IMG/VR virus record: IMGVR_UViG_3300031578_000445
Location: 1 to 20,008 of that record
Reading direction: 5' to 3' (one strand)
Length of the DNA stretch: 20,008 nucleotides
DNA from: a virus
Part shown: in pieces, positions 1 through 7,520 of the stretch
Position numbering within the stretch: the first letter of the stretch is position 1
Layout of the letters: every line of letters begins with the position of its first letter
The notes under the pieces: model-generated
The model's database searches: none
Seen by the model: the letters and a program-made list of their open reading frames with translations, nothing else
Told to the model about the DNA's origin: nothing
Translations under genes and position numbers: made by a program

Positions 1-1286
1 GTATCCCCCTCGTTTAGCGTAACCTGTCGGCCGCTTTTATACCGTCGTATACGGTTACCCGCTAGCACCGTTCCATCGGCGGACATTATGTCACCGGGAG
101 TTAAATTCGTTCCGAGCGCTCGTGCCTTTTCTAAAGTGTCTATCGATCTAGCCAACGATGTCGAACGCCGCGTAGAGCTAATCATACGACGAATGTCTTG
201 TTGATCTCGAATCTTTCTCAGTGTCGATTCTGTGGAAGTTTCCCAACTCGATGGATTAGTACCTAGTTGCTCTAGCCCGTCCGCCATTTGTCGCAATTTT
301 TGAAGGTAGTCTTCGGGAAAATTGGCGTAGGTATCACCTAGTTCTTTGTGCGTGCTAATCAATTCCGCCGCCTCATCAATTAACGCGGCCGTGGCCGTTA
401 AATGTGAAAGGGGCGTTTGTATCAAATCAGTAACCCCGTCAATAAAATCAGAAGCCGCGCTTAATACCGTGGTCACCGCGTCAATTATTTGAGTAACATT
501 GTTGATATACGCTTTTGCTTCCGCTTGTATCGCGGTCAAGTCGTGGAGCGCGCCCGTGGCCAAATCAACACCACGTTTCATTGACCTCAAGGTATCTTTC
601 ATGTTGTCAAAAATATTTTTGTCTTCTGAAAAATCCGCATCCCGTGCTTCCGCCGTGTCCACCGCCGTCAATTCGATATTGTATCGATAGAGAAACGGTT
701 GCCCGCTTTCGCGCTCGAGCGTGAATTTTTGCGGGATTACCACCCAATGCTCATCGTCCTTCGGATTATGAAAAATCAATACCGTTTCTTCCGAAGTTGC
801 GGGATCCCGTTTCAGATCCGCGTACGTACGGAAAACCGAATCCTGCAAATATTGGAAATGGCGATGTCCTGAAATCGCTTGAATAACCGGCGACGTGGGT
901 AATGATCTTGAAAACGATTTTTGCTTTGGGTTCAAAATTGCCGGTACCGGGATATTTCCGGCTGGGAGCGAATCATACGTTTTGAGCAATCGTGGTTTAA
1001 AGCCCGTAGTTCCGCGCAAATGTATCGACCGTTGCACAATCCCGTTTTCCTCGACGAATACCCCGCCGCCTTGCGTAGGGGTTATTTCGGCCGAAAACGG
1101 TTCATCCATCGAATACGATTCGGGAGGGATTACCAAAGGAAATAAAAAACTCGACGTTTTCACTTGTAGCAATGATGCGGGCAAACGTAGCTCAAAAAAG
1201 TAGAGCATACGTTTCAGAAATTTATCGTCTTTCTGGGCGCGTTGCCTCGATTTCTCTTTAATATATGCAATCGTGCTACTAGGCAT
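1..1286 (-). CDS. Baseplate protein with possible C-terminal LysM-like domain, 3' end off the window
   Basis: An uninterrupted minus-strand frame runs from ATG at 1286 to the left edge, giving 428 codons with no stop. The ATG has GAGGT just upstream and lies 6 bases after the stop of the preceding gene. The N-terminal third is beta-rich, with FLFPLVIPPESYSMDEPFSA followed soon by TPTQGGGVFVEENG and IHLRGTTGFKP. This is the look of phage baseplate proteins encoded after the hub and spike (DUF6046-like, or gp53-like with LysM). The middle (about residues 220-330) is helical and Ala-rich. The last visible residues, VTLNEGD, resemble the opening of a LysM domain, which would continue outside the window. 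Family resemblance is from memory of motifs; the exact baseplate role is inferred. Confidence 0.8.
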   Translation of the reverse strand, partial: MPSSTIAYIKEKSRQRAQKDDKFLKRMLYFFELRLPASLLQVKTSSFLFPLVIPPESYSMDEPFSAEITPTQGGGVFVEENGIVQRSIHLRGTTGFKPRLLKTYDSLPAGNIPVPAILNPKQKSFSRSLPTSPVIQAISGHRHFQYLQDSVFRTYADLKRDPATSEETVLIFHNPKDDEHWVVIPQKFTLERESGQPFLYRYNIELTAVDTAEARDADFSEDKNIFDNMKDTLRSMKRGVDLATGALHDLTAIQAEAKAYINNVTQIIDAVTTVLSAASDFIDGVTDLIQTPLSHLTATAALIDEAAELISTHKELGDTYANFPEDYLQKLRQMADGLEQLGTNPSSWETSTESTLRKIRDQQDIRRMISSTRRSTSLARSIDTLEKARALGTNLTPGDIMSADGTVLAGNRIRRYKSGRQVTLNEGD

Positions 1287-1292
1287 TTTACC

Positions 1293-1763
1293 TCACGTAA
1301 TCGCTACCGCGCCAACTGGGCTCGGCCACGTTGCCAATCCCCCTATATTATCGATATGTATCTTCGCCGCAATTGCCGTCATTGATACGTCTTTATCTAA
1401 TTTACCAGTCTTGTTATTTGAAAATGTAAGAAGTAGATCCGTTTCCAAATTGGCTAGCAATGGTGGCGGTGTTATTGCCGTCACCGTGGCCCACGCCGTG
1501 ACCGGCACCAACGCGCCCCAAAAAGCGGCGATACCTAAACTTAGAGCGTTCGCCGCGTTCGACGATAACAAAGCGATCATCGCCGAATTCATCGCCGTCT
1601 TTGCTGCGGGCAAGGCGAGCGCGCTAATAGGCAATCCATTTGACATCGCGCCCGAAAAGTAATCACTGAACGCATCCGTAAATCCCGCGATGGCTTCCCC
1701 CTCATCGTCATACAACGGTAATGCTTTCAATTTCGTGGCCAATGTGCTTGCTGACAGTGTCAT
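1293..1763 (-). CDS. Small baseplate-associated structural protein
   Basis: A 156-residue protein starting at ATG 1763, with GAGGT eight bases upstream. It lies 15 bases after the spike gene and 6 bases before the next baseplate gene. The N-terminal half is predicted helical and Ala-rich (FTDAFSDYFSGAMSNGLPIS). The second half holds AITPPPLLANLETDLLLTF and ends with IGGLATWPSPVGAVAIT. A Gly-Gly followed by a Pro-Val-Gly C-terminus is something I recall in small phage proteins encoded between spike and baseplate wedge genes. There is no signal peptide, catalytic motif or clear membrane span, although the centre is quite hydrophobic. The baseplate location is inferred mainly from gene order; the exact function is unknown. 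Confidence 0.7.
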   Translation of the reverse strand: MTLSASTLATKLKALPLYDDEGEAIAGFTDAFSDYFSGAMSNGLPISALALPAAKTAMNSAMIALLSSNAANALSLGIAAFWGALVPVTAWATVTAITPPPLLANLETDLLLTFSNNKTGKLDKDVSMTAIAAKIHIDNIGGLATWPSPVGAVAIT

Positions 1764-1778
1764 TCCGTAAAACCTCGG

Positions 1779-2765
1779 CTAGTTATCCGATATTGTCAAT
1801 TTGTCAGAATTGATTGCCGAATCCCAATCGGGTAACTGTAAATCTGATACCCCGCTAGGCCCGGTACCCGTTGGGTGCTTGTGGCCGTCGAACGCGGCCT
1901 TTACCCCGGTAACCGCTGCCGTGTACAAAGCCTCGAGATGGTCCGCTATCGCTACCGATACCGCGCCCGTTCCCAGTTCCAAGGTAACGTCGTCCTGTGC
2001 TCCGTTTGCGCGAAAAACCAGTTTGCCGACCTCGACCGGCGACAAGGGATTCGACATGTCGAGCACGATCAATTCGTGCGAAGAGTCTACCGGGATTTTC
2101 CGAACTTGGTTGCCCTGGGTACCGTTCGTCGGGGGATCCGGCTCTTTGCCTTTTTCGTCAATGCTCCCATCGTTCGCGAACGTCGTATCGACAATGTGAT
2201 TCCCCTCGTTATCGACGCCCCAAAAAACCCCGTGGTGTTTGTGAAACTCGGGATCCCCGTCCACAAGTTTCAGCTTCATGCGCTTCCCTAGCTCGTAATC
2301 CCCGTTTCCGATATCCCTCGAAGGATGGGGCAATCCCCGCAAAATTACCGGCTGATCAAGGCTGTCATTCAGAAAACCAATTAGGACGTGATCCCCGTCG
2401 AAATATCCAGGATTACTTCCTTCGTACGCGTTTAACTCGCCCAAAATATTAGTTGTAGTTGCTCGAGGCCTCCACAAATCCCCCCGGTGAAGGCCTCCCC
2501 TGTTCTGCGATACCATGACCTTTCCCAGGGTAAACCATCGAAGGCCTGGGATACTCGCGTAGACCAACACATCACAATACACCGTCGAAGGCACCCCGTA
2601 AGGGTCGTCCGCTTGTGGGTGCGTTGTGTCGTCCGTAACGTAGGTAGCCATCACGACACCTCGAAGGAGCAACCCGCGTGCATGGATACCATCTCGAGAC
2701 AAGGCTTTCATCGGTACGCCCGATTGAATGCGCGTACCCGCGCCTACTCTAACGCTTTCCCACAT
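1779..2765 (-). CDS. Baseplate central spike protein (gp5/GpV-like)
   Basis: A 328-residue protein. The frame stays open upstream to an ATG at 2903, but that would overlap the hub gene by 139 bases. The ATG at 2765 shares TAATG with the hub stop, matching the coupling used elsewhere in this cluster, so I chose it. Residues about 74-150 look like an OB-fold: ILGELNAYEGSNPGYFDGDH leads into DHVLIGFLNDSLDQPVILRG, as in spike N-terminal domains that sit on the hub. Residues 293-305 read DGHKHPTGTGPSG; HxH motifs near the tips of contractile-tail spikes can coordinate iron. No lysozyme domain is evident, so this is a non-enzymatic spike, as in P2 GpV. Position right after the hub supports the call. 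Confidence 0.85.
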   Translation of the reverse strand: MWESVRVGAGTRIQSGVPMKALSRDGIHARGLLLRGVVMATYVTDDTTHPQADDPYGVPSTVYCDVLVYASIPGLRWFTLGKVMVSQNRGGLHRGDLWRPRATTTNILGELNAYEGSNPGYFDGDHVLIGFLNDSLDQPVILRGLPHPSRDIGNGDYELGKRMKLKLVDGDPEFHKHHGVFWGVDNEGNHIVDTTFANDGSIDEKGKEPDPPTNGTQGNQVRKIPVDSSHELIVLDMSNPLSPVEVGKLVFRANGAQDDVTLELGTGAVSVAIADHLEALYTAAVTGVKAAFDGHKHPTGTGPSGVSDLQLPDWDSAINSDKLTISDN

Positions 2766-4285
2766 TATTCCATACCCCCCGTCAAATCCGCCAACTGGTA
2801 TCGATCCGCAATAGTTGATAATGCGGCCATGTACGAACCATCCGTACCCAACCAACCGCGAGTTACGCCCAAAATGGTACGCATCCCCGAACCAAATTGC
2901 CAAACATGATTCACCGTTTCAACGTAGTATGTTTCTGTAGGCTGTTCTTGGTTATTGCTCAGCGCCGCCCCCGGTATGCGCACGCGACACCCTATTTTTA
3001 TGTCCGGTCGTCCATGCGCTAATTCAATTGAGCCCGAATAAAAATAAGGGTTCATGCAATACCAATCGCGCAACAAATAACGCATGTCGCGGACCATTTT
3101 TGTATAGTCCAAACTGTACTTCGGATTTGTTCGCACTGCCAATTGAATGTCCATGCGGCGCATCCCATGACGTCTTATGGAATCACCGTCATACAATGGT
3201 TGTAACATCGTTATCGCGTGCTCGGGAAAATTTTCTTGAGTCATTAGTCCCGCGACGAAAAAAATGTTAAACCGCTCGAACCCAGATCGGCCTAAATCCG
3301 CCGTTGTAATTTCTTGCCGGTGCACTTCGAAAATAGGTAAATTTTCCCATTCAGAATGGTAGTCTTCTAAACCACTGTACACGATTGGAAAGGGCTTATC
3401 GCGTATTACCGCCGTCATTTTTGTCTCGCTGGGATCAAGAGGATCCCCCGCTTGTATCCTGGGCGAATACGGATCGCCGTCCGGGAGTACGTCCGCGTAC
3501 AATTCCGTAAACATTGGATCCGAATATTGCTTCGCCAGATCCCAAAGCATCCCTTGAGGTACTGCGGAATGAAGATTGAAATTAATACGGTGCGGCAAGT
3601 CTTGGTAATATTTCTGGGAATAAATAATGCTCTCTTTGATACTTCCCCCTACTATACCGGGCATCCATGGAGGGGGATTCCAGTTTGCCCCTTTGTCGTC
3701 CGCAATAGCTTCCAGGAAATCTCGCAAAAACTTCATGGATACCGTACCGGGATCTTCAGCTATTTGTAGCAGTCCATTAAATATGTTTCTCATCGTCGCT
3801 CGTTCTACAAATTCATGCGAAGCGTACGGATTAAACCAAACAGGGGTTTGCTCCCAAATCCGTCCAAAATCTCTACCCGTGACAGTCATCACTTCCGTAG
3901 TCGCACCCGTCCCCCCAACTGTTTTCGATGTTCTTATTTCATCGATTAATCCCCGGAATACATGCCAAGAATTACCGTGTCTACCAAACGAAATATCCAC
4001 CCAATCATCGTCAACAATGGAATCGAAAAGTGACTCAGCCGCTTTAGACGGTTTCAACGTCATTACGAAATTTCCCGAAGACGCGCCCATTGCTTTTTGC
4101 GTTTGCACTGAAAGAATACTAGGAACCGGATCGATGGATTTCTTCCCAGAAAATTTGGTGGAACCTTCACCCTCGCCGGTTAGAATTATCGGATCATCGC
4201 CATGTTGATAAACTGTGCAAATCGCCGTCGTGGTTTCGGATCCTTGAAACCCTGGGCGCGCTTCTGATTTACCTATAAATGGCAT
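2765..4285 (-). CDS. Baseplate hub protein (gp27/GpD-like)
   Basis: A 506-residue protein whose ATG directly follows the TAA of the tape measure gene (TAAATG). The N-terminal half contains beta-rich sequence typical of hub domains, including VDISFGRHGNSWHVFRGLID and TVTGRDFGRIWEQTP. The C-terminal part reads YYVETVNHVWQFGSGMRTIL followed by GVTRGW. A sequence of the type vVesvnH.w..g..tTlgvtRG ends many hub proteins of the T4 gp27, P2 GpD and T6SS VgrG group. The hub forms the trimeric platform between the tail tube and the spike. Order tape measure, hub, spike is the classic myovirus order. The length is somewhat larger than P2 GpD (387 residues), with extra material in the middle. Confidence 0.85.
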   Translation of the reverse strand: MPFIGKSEARPGFQGSETTTAICTVYQHGDDPIILTGEGEGSTKFSGKKSIDPVPSILSVQTQKAMGASSGNFVMTLKPSKAAESLFDSIVDDDWVDISFGRHGNSWHVFRGLIDEIRTSKTVGGTGATTEVMTVTGRDFGRIWEQTPVWFNPYASHEFVERATMRNIFNGLLQIAEDPGTVSMKFLRDFLEAIADDKGANWNPPPWMPGIVGGSIKESIIYSQKYYQDLPHRINFNLHSAVPQGMLWDLAKQYSDPMFTELYADVLPDGDPYSPRIQAGDPLDPSETKMTAVIRDKPFPIVYSGLEDYHSEWENLPIFEVHRQEITTADLGRSGFERFNIFFVAGLMTQENFPEHAITMLQPLYDGDSIRRHGMRRMDIQLAVRTNPKYSLDYTKMVRDMRYLLRDWYCMNPYFYSGSIELAHGRPDIKIGCRVRIPGAALSNNQEQPTETYYVETVNHVWQFGSGMRTILGVTRGWLGTDGSYMAALSTIADRYQLADLTGGME

Positions 4286-6427
4286 TTAATTTGATCCCAT
4301 GGTTTTCCACACTTCTTTCGCCGTTTCTATTAATGACAATTTTTCCTTTTCTGATTTCGTCACTACGTTACTTAATACCGTAGTTGATCTTTCAAGCCAT
4401 TTGCCAAAGTTGGCTAAAGGCCCGTCCACTAGTGTCGTAAACGCTTTAGTAGTGCTTAGCGCAGACTGTTCTAGGGCTTGCACTGCGGGCGTCATTTTTG
4501 CGCCTACTTCTATTTGTTGATTTTGTATGTCCGCTTGCTTTTTCGCCGCCGAGCCTAAACGATTAACCGCTGAACTGGCTAATCCGCCTAACCCCCTTTT
4601 TTCTATTAAAGACGCTTCCCTTTCCCCCCTTAATCGTTGTTTTGCCGCTGCATCGGCCTCTTTTTGCTCGTCAGGGGTTAGCTTTCCTTTTCTTAATTTT
4701 TTTGCCAATAAACGTATTTCAGTATTAGACATATTGGCATTCATACTTTTTAAAACGGATTGCAATTCGAATTCGCCGCTTGTTCCGCCCCCGCCCTTTT
4801 GCATTACTTCTAACAAAAGGCTAGACGTAGCATCTTGTACGTTAAAGTCATTTACGCCTTTACCTTGTATATCGACTTTCATTTTTTCCAATTGGATAAA
4901 GGCGTCTTGTAATTCTTTTGCGCCTCCCCCCTTAAATCCCCCCAGTCTTTGCAAAATGAGTAAATCCATACCACTTTTAATTCCACGTTGGCCCATTGAT
5001 TGGGCGTAACTCGTTATGCCTTGACCTAATTTAGAAGCTCGAGTGCTTGCAATTCCCGCTACAGCAAATGCTTGACTCATTCCGGCAATAGAATCTTTTG
5101 CTACTGGGATCCCAGTCATCTCGAATTGCTGTATTCCCGAAGCGATACTTTGCAAATAATCGTTAATCTCGGATCCCTCGAGGCCAAGTCTTAATCCGTC
5201 TTGGATTGCTTCTGTCATTGCGCGCCCGGCCTGGCCTCGAGCCCCCTCTAATCCGCCGCGACGTCCGCCCTTAAGGAACGCACCCGCTACCCCCTCTTGT
5301 ACGCCGTAGGCAGTCCTTGCACCGAACCCAGCCCTAATCATCCCTTGGCGCTGCGCTTCCCCTATTCGCCCCCCGCCCGCTTGGACAATACCCGCCGCCG
5401 CTTGCTCGGCCTCCGGGATGGATACACCCAGTAAGTTTAGGCCAAGAGCGCCTACCGATTCCATGCCCGTACGCGCTGCCCGGCCTTTCAATTTCTTTAT
5501 TTTCTCTTTTTGTATGGCAACCTTAGCTTGCGCTAATTCGATATCCCCGGCCCGTTTTTCTGCCGCCGTTATTATCGGGGTTGACGCGCTTTCAATCATA
5601 GACGGAAACATATCATCTATTTCCGCTTGTAATTTATCGCGCAACATATCGATTTTAGGCGATTTTGCCGATTTTGTTACAGAAAGTTCTTGGGCTTTAA
5701 GCTCTTGTAATTGTGCGCTGGCGCGACCGGCCGATTGTAAGGCGCGTTGTCGATCAATCGGGCTATTTAAAATCGAAGCCATGCCGATTCGTTGCCGTTG
5801 CAACTGGATATGCTGTTGTGAAAATCCCGCCGCTGTAGCCACCATACCCGCCGCCGCACCACCCACGATAGGAATCCCGGCAAGTGCTTGTTGGATGCCG
5901 CCAAGGCCGCTAAACGCCGACCCAGCAAGGCCCCTACCTATTCCTAAACCACGTCTAAACGTACCTCCTACCATGGCACCCACGCCCATACCGGCAAGCT
6001 GTCGGCCCATGCCCGGACCACGTTGTAGAAACGGGGCCGGGAGGGGAAACCCGCCTTGCGCCAGACCTTGGCGGAAAGCCCCCTTGCGCTTTTCATCGTC
6101 TCTTTGCGTTTGCCTCGCTACCCTGGAGGCTTCCCTTTCCGCCTCACGCAAAGCGCTTTTTGCTACCCTCGCGGCCTCTTTTTCCGCCGCCGTCTTACGC
6201 TTAATCGCTTCCGTCGTACGCTTTGTCGTGCGCTCGGTTTTTTGTCCAGCGCGTACGGTCGCCTCGCACAGTTTCTCAATGCTTTTTATCGCCTCGGCGA
6301 AACCCTTGGTTTGCTCGTTTAGCGCTTTCGTAATGCTCTTGTTGAACTTGGAAGTTTTTTGATCGGCCTCGCTTACGCCCTTAGTTTTAACGTCAACAAT
6401 GACATTCGTTTTTATATCTTTAGGCAA
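4286..6427 (-). CDS. Tail length tape measure protein
   Basis: A 713-residue protein starting at TTG 6427, with AAAGG placed seven bases upstream and overlapping the end of the previous gene. Residues about 60-115 are highly charged and helical (Lys/Arg/Glu/Ala-rich, probable coiled coil). Residues about 120-205 are Gly/Ala-rich with hydrophobic patches (GMGVGAMVGGTF, GIPIVGGAAAGMVATAAGF), as in tape measure segments proposed to reach the host membrane. The remainder is again helical. It follows the two-frame tail chaperone and precedes the hub, the diagnostic position. At the usual 0.15 nm per residue it predicts a tail of about 100 nm. No lysozyme or peptidase domain was recognised inside it. 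Confidence 0.9.
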   Translation of the reverse strand: MPKDIKTNVIVDVKTKGVSEADQKTSKFNKSITKALNEQTKGFAEAIKSIEKLCEATVRAGQKTERTTKRTTEAIKRKTAAEKEAARVAKSALREAEREASRVARQTQRDDEKRKGAFRQGLAQGGFPLPAPFLQRGPGMGRQLAGMGVGAMVGGTFRRGLGIGRGLAGSAFSGLGGIQQALAGIPIVGGAAAGMVATAAGFSQQHIQLQRQRIGMASILNSPIDRQRALQSAGRASAQLQELKAQELSVTKSAKSPKIDMLRDKLQAEIDDMFPSMIESASTPIITAAEKRAGDIELAQAKVAIQKEKIKKLKGRAARTGMESVGALGLNLLGVSIPEAEQAAAGIVQAGGGRIGEAQRQGMIRAGFGARTAYGVQEGVAGAFLKGGRRGGLEGARGQAGRAMTEAIQDGLRLGLEGSEINDYLQSIASGIQQFEMTGIPVAKDSIAGMSQAFAVAGIASTRASKLGQGITSYAQSMGQRGIKSGMDLLILQRLGGFKGGGAKELQDAFIQLEKMKVDIQGKGVNDFNVQDATSSLLLEVMQKGGGGTSGEFELQSVLKSMNANMSNTEIRLLAKKLRKGKLTPDEQKEADAAAKQRLRGEREASLIEKRGLGGLASSAVNRLGSAAKKQADIQNQQIEVGAKMTPAVQALEQSALSTTKAFTTLVDGPLANFGKWLERSTTVLSNVVTKSEKEKLSLIETAKEVWKTMGSN

Positions 6428-6431
6428 CGCG

Positions 6432-6785
6432 CTACCTTTCGTTTAGATCGGGCGTAATCCCTTGTTCTAGCTCTTTTTCCCAACGATCTACTAAATCGTC
6501 TTGAACTACTTCGCCTTCGCCTAATGCTGCATTTAAAGCGTTCAATTGTCGATACAATTCGTTGGCATTCTTAGAATCACTTGTTTCCAAATCGTCTAAT
6601 ATTTCTTGTTTCCTTAAAAGCATATCTTCAAACATCTCTAACGCTAACTCGGATTCACTTTGTCCAACAAATAAATCATGGTTAGCAGGTAATTTATATT
6701 TGTTTGTCCACCATTTTTTCAATTGGCTAAAACCAATTTTTACGTTTTCCTTAGCTTTCGCTAGTAATTGTTTCTCGTCTGAAAA
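6432..6785 (-). CDS. Downstream frame of tail assembly chaperone, expressed as a frameshift fusion
   Basis: The best start for a stand-alone gene is TTG 6722 (96 residues), but that codon has no ribosome binding site. The same frame is open upstream to a TGA at 6806-6804 and reads like protein across the overlap (DEKQLLAKAKENVKIGFSQL). It has no ATG or GTG there. It lies one base forward of the frame of the preceding chaperone gene, so it is most likely translated after a +1 (or -2) shift at TTTTTC (6786-6781). The fusion would be about 270 residues: about 155 from the first frame and 115 from the second. This matches the lambda G/GT design, in which the longer form binds the tape measure protein. 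The coordinate 6785 marks the slippage region, not an initiation codon. Confidence 0.75.
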   Translation of the reverse strand, partial: FSDEKQLLAKAKENVKIGFSQLKKWWTNKYKLPANHDLFVGQSESELALEMFEDMLLRKQEILDDLETSDSKNANELYRQLNALNAALGEGEVVQDDLVDRWEKELEQGITPDLNER

Positions 6786-7245
6786 ACATGGCCTCGTGGG
6801 CCATCACCTCCATGTAAATGTCCTGCAATAACTCGACGTGCTGTAAATCCCGCAAGTCTTCTGCCCAATCCGGTTTCACTTCCAAAGAAAACATTAAATG
6901 GGCAATCATTAAATTCAATTCCTGCGTTAACAAATCAAGAGATTCTGACGGCAAAGCATTACCTAAGCGAGCACGCATCACGCCTACCATTTGTCGATCA
7001 CGAATCGATAATATCTTATTAACAAATTCGCCTTTCCAAACCTTGCCCTGGGTATCCGTCCAATTAATAGAAAACGTGTATTTCGGTTTCATCTTCGGAT
7101 CGTCTTTTTGAATTTCTTTTTGCAAGGCCTCTTTTTCCCCGACCTCCATTTCAATGGTACGTTTCATTGCCCGCGTGTCATCTTCAATTTCTTCTTGTAA
7201 ATGCTTCGGTGTTAATCGTTCCATAATCGCTTTACTGTCTGCCAT
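6751..7245 (-). CDS. Tail assembly chaperone (gpG-like), upstream frame
   Basis: A 164-residue protein with ATG at 7245 and a strong AAAGGAGA binding site. The N-terminus is charged and helical (EEIEDDTRAMKRTIEMEVGE). A beta-like section follows with FSINWTDTQGKVWKGEFVNK, and the rest is helical, ending near EVMAHEAMFF at residues 147-155. A similar acidic helix with HEA/HE..F near the end is what I recall in phage chaperones just before their frameshift. It is the second to last frame before the tape measure gene, as expected. The protein would be made in excess over the fusion form. It is the first full gene after a terminator, so it probably opens a new transcription unit. Confidence 0.8.
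   Translation of the reverse strand: MADSKAIMERLTPKHLQEEIEDDTRAMKRTIEMEVGEKEALQKEIQKDDPKMKPKYTFSINWTDTQGKVWKGEFVNKILSIRDRQMVGVMRARLGNALPSESLDLLTQELNLMIAHLMFSLEVKPDWAEDLRDLQHVELLQDIYMEVMAHEAMFFRRETITSES
6779..6789 (-). promoter_or_regulatory. Probable programmed frameshift site (TTTTTC) in the tail chaperone
   Basis: The minus strand reads GCC ATG TTT TTC AGA CGA in the first frame. The coding-looking second frame needs GAC GAG AAA CAA, one base ahead. A Phe tRNA on TTT can re-pair with the overlapping TTT one base downstream, because five T's precede the C. The first frame stops at TAA 6753-6751, and the two frames overlap for about 50 bases. Tail chaperone frameshifts are conserved in dsDNA phages and are usually -1; Mu is a known -2 case. 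The direction here is read straight from the sequence; the precise slippage codon is inferred. Confidence 0.65.
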
Positions 7246-7324
7246 TGGTTCGCTCTCCTTTGTTGGCCTCTAACTTGCCTGGTACGGCCAGCATTGACAA
7301 CGTTTTAAAAATTGCTAGTTTCAT
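7232..7324 (-). CDS. Possible 30-residue leader peptide upstream of the tail chaperone
   Basis: An ATG at 7324 begins a 30-codon frame that ends in TAA 14 bases inside the chaperone gene. The peptide starts MKLAIFKTLSMLAVPGKLEA. AAGGA lies about 12 bases upstream, a little far. The frame follows directly after the hairpin at 7342-7383. It could be a translated leader that couples translation into the chaperone gene, or a chance frame. Only its position and the weak binding site support it. Confidence 0.2.
   Translation of the reverse strand: MKLAIFKTLSMLAVPGKLEANKGERTNGRQ
7294..7321 (+). promoter_or_regulatory. Candidate plus-strand promoter for a short antisense RNA
   Basis: TTGACA at 7294-7299 is a perfect sigma70 -35 hexamer. 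Sixteen bases later comes TAGTTT (7316-7321), which keeps the TA...T positions of a -10 box. A transcript from about 7328 would end at the plus-strand hairpin terminator near 7388, giving an RNA of about 60 nt antisense to the chaperone mRNA leader. The -10 match is weak, so this could be chance. Confidence 0.2.
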
Positions 7325-7341
7325 CTCGTAGTGTTTTCCTT

Positions 7342-7388
7342 GGGCGTGATTGCTTCCCGTCGTGACATGGGGCAATCACGCCCTTTTT
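7342..7388 (+). terminator. Hairpin with plus-strand T-run, opposite to all genes
   Basis: GGGCGTGATTGC (7342-7353) pairs perfectly with GCAATCACGCCC (7372-7383), a 12-bp stem with an 18-base loop, followed by TTTTT on the plus strand. Read on the minus strand, the stem is followed by AAGGAAAAC, so it lacks a T-run in the direction of the genes. As drawn it is an intrinsic terminator for rightward (antisense) transcription. In the minus-strand mRNA the same stem could protect or structure the leader of the chaperone unit. It sits in the only sizeable intergenic gap (7246-7520). Confidence 0.6.
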
Positions 7389-7410
7389 GATCTACTTATG
7401 CGTGCTTTGT

Positions 7411-7457
7411 GTTAATAAAAAATCCCCTTGAATACGGGAAGGAGCGTTCAAGGGGAT
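7411..7457 (-). terminator. Intrinsic terminator after the sheath-tube genes
   Basis: On the minus strand ATCCCCTTGAA (7457-7447) pairs perfectly with TTCAAGGGGAT (7432-7422), an 11-bp stem with a 14-base loop, followed by a T-rich tail (TTTTTTATTAA). It starts about 64 bases after the tail tube stop codon, and the next gene begins about 165 bases further on. Its likely role is to set off the abundantly needed sheath and tube from the chaperone, tape measure and baseplate genes, either by full termination or by partial readthrough. Confidence 0.8.
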
Positions 7458-7520
7458 ACCCGCGTGCGAAACGGGATTTCTGCCAAATGGAGTAGGAGAC
7501 CAGACCAACCAAATATACTT

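Noticed and set aside
1801-2452. Several plus-strand frames opposite the spike gene
   Set aside because: They are overlapping shadows with Arg/Pro-rich composition and no binding sites; the minus-strand gene is convincing.
2765-2903. Longer 374-residue form of the spike gene starting at ATG 2903
   Set aside because: It would overlap the hub gene by 139 bases, and a TAATG-coupled ATG at 2765 in the same frame fits the start pattern of the cluster.
5418-6362. 314-residue plus-strand frame opposite the tape measure gene
   Set aside because: It is Ser/Ala/Pro-rich, has no recognisable domain, and is the complement of a strongly supported gene with biased codon use.
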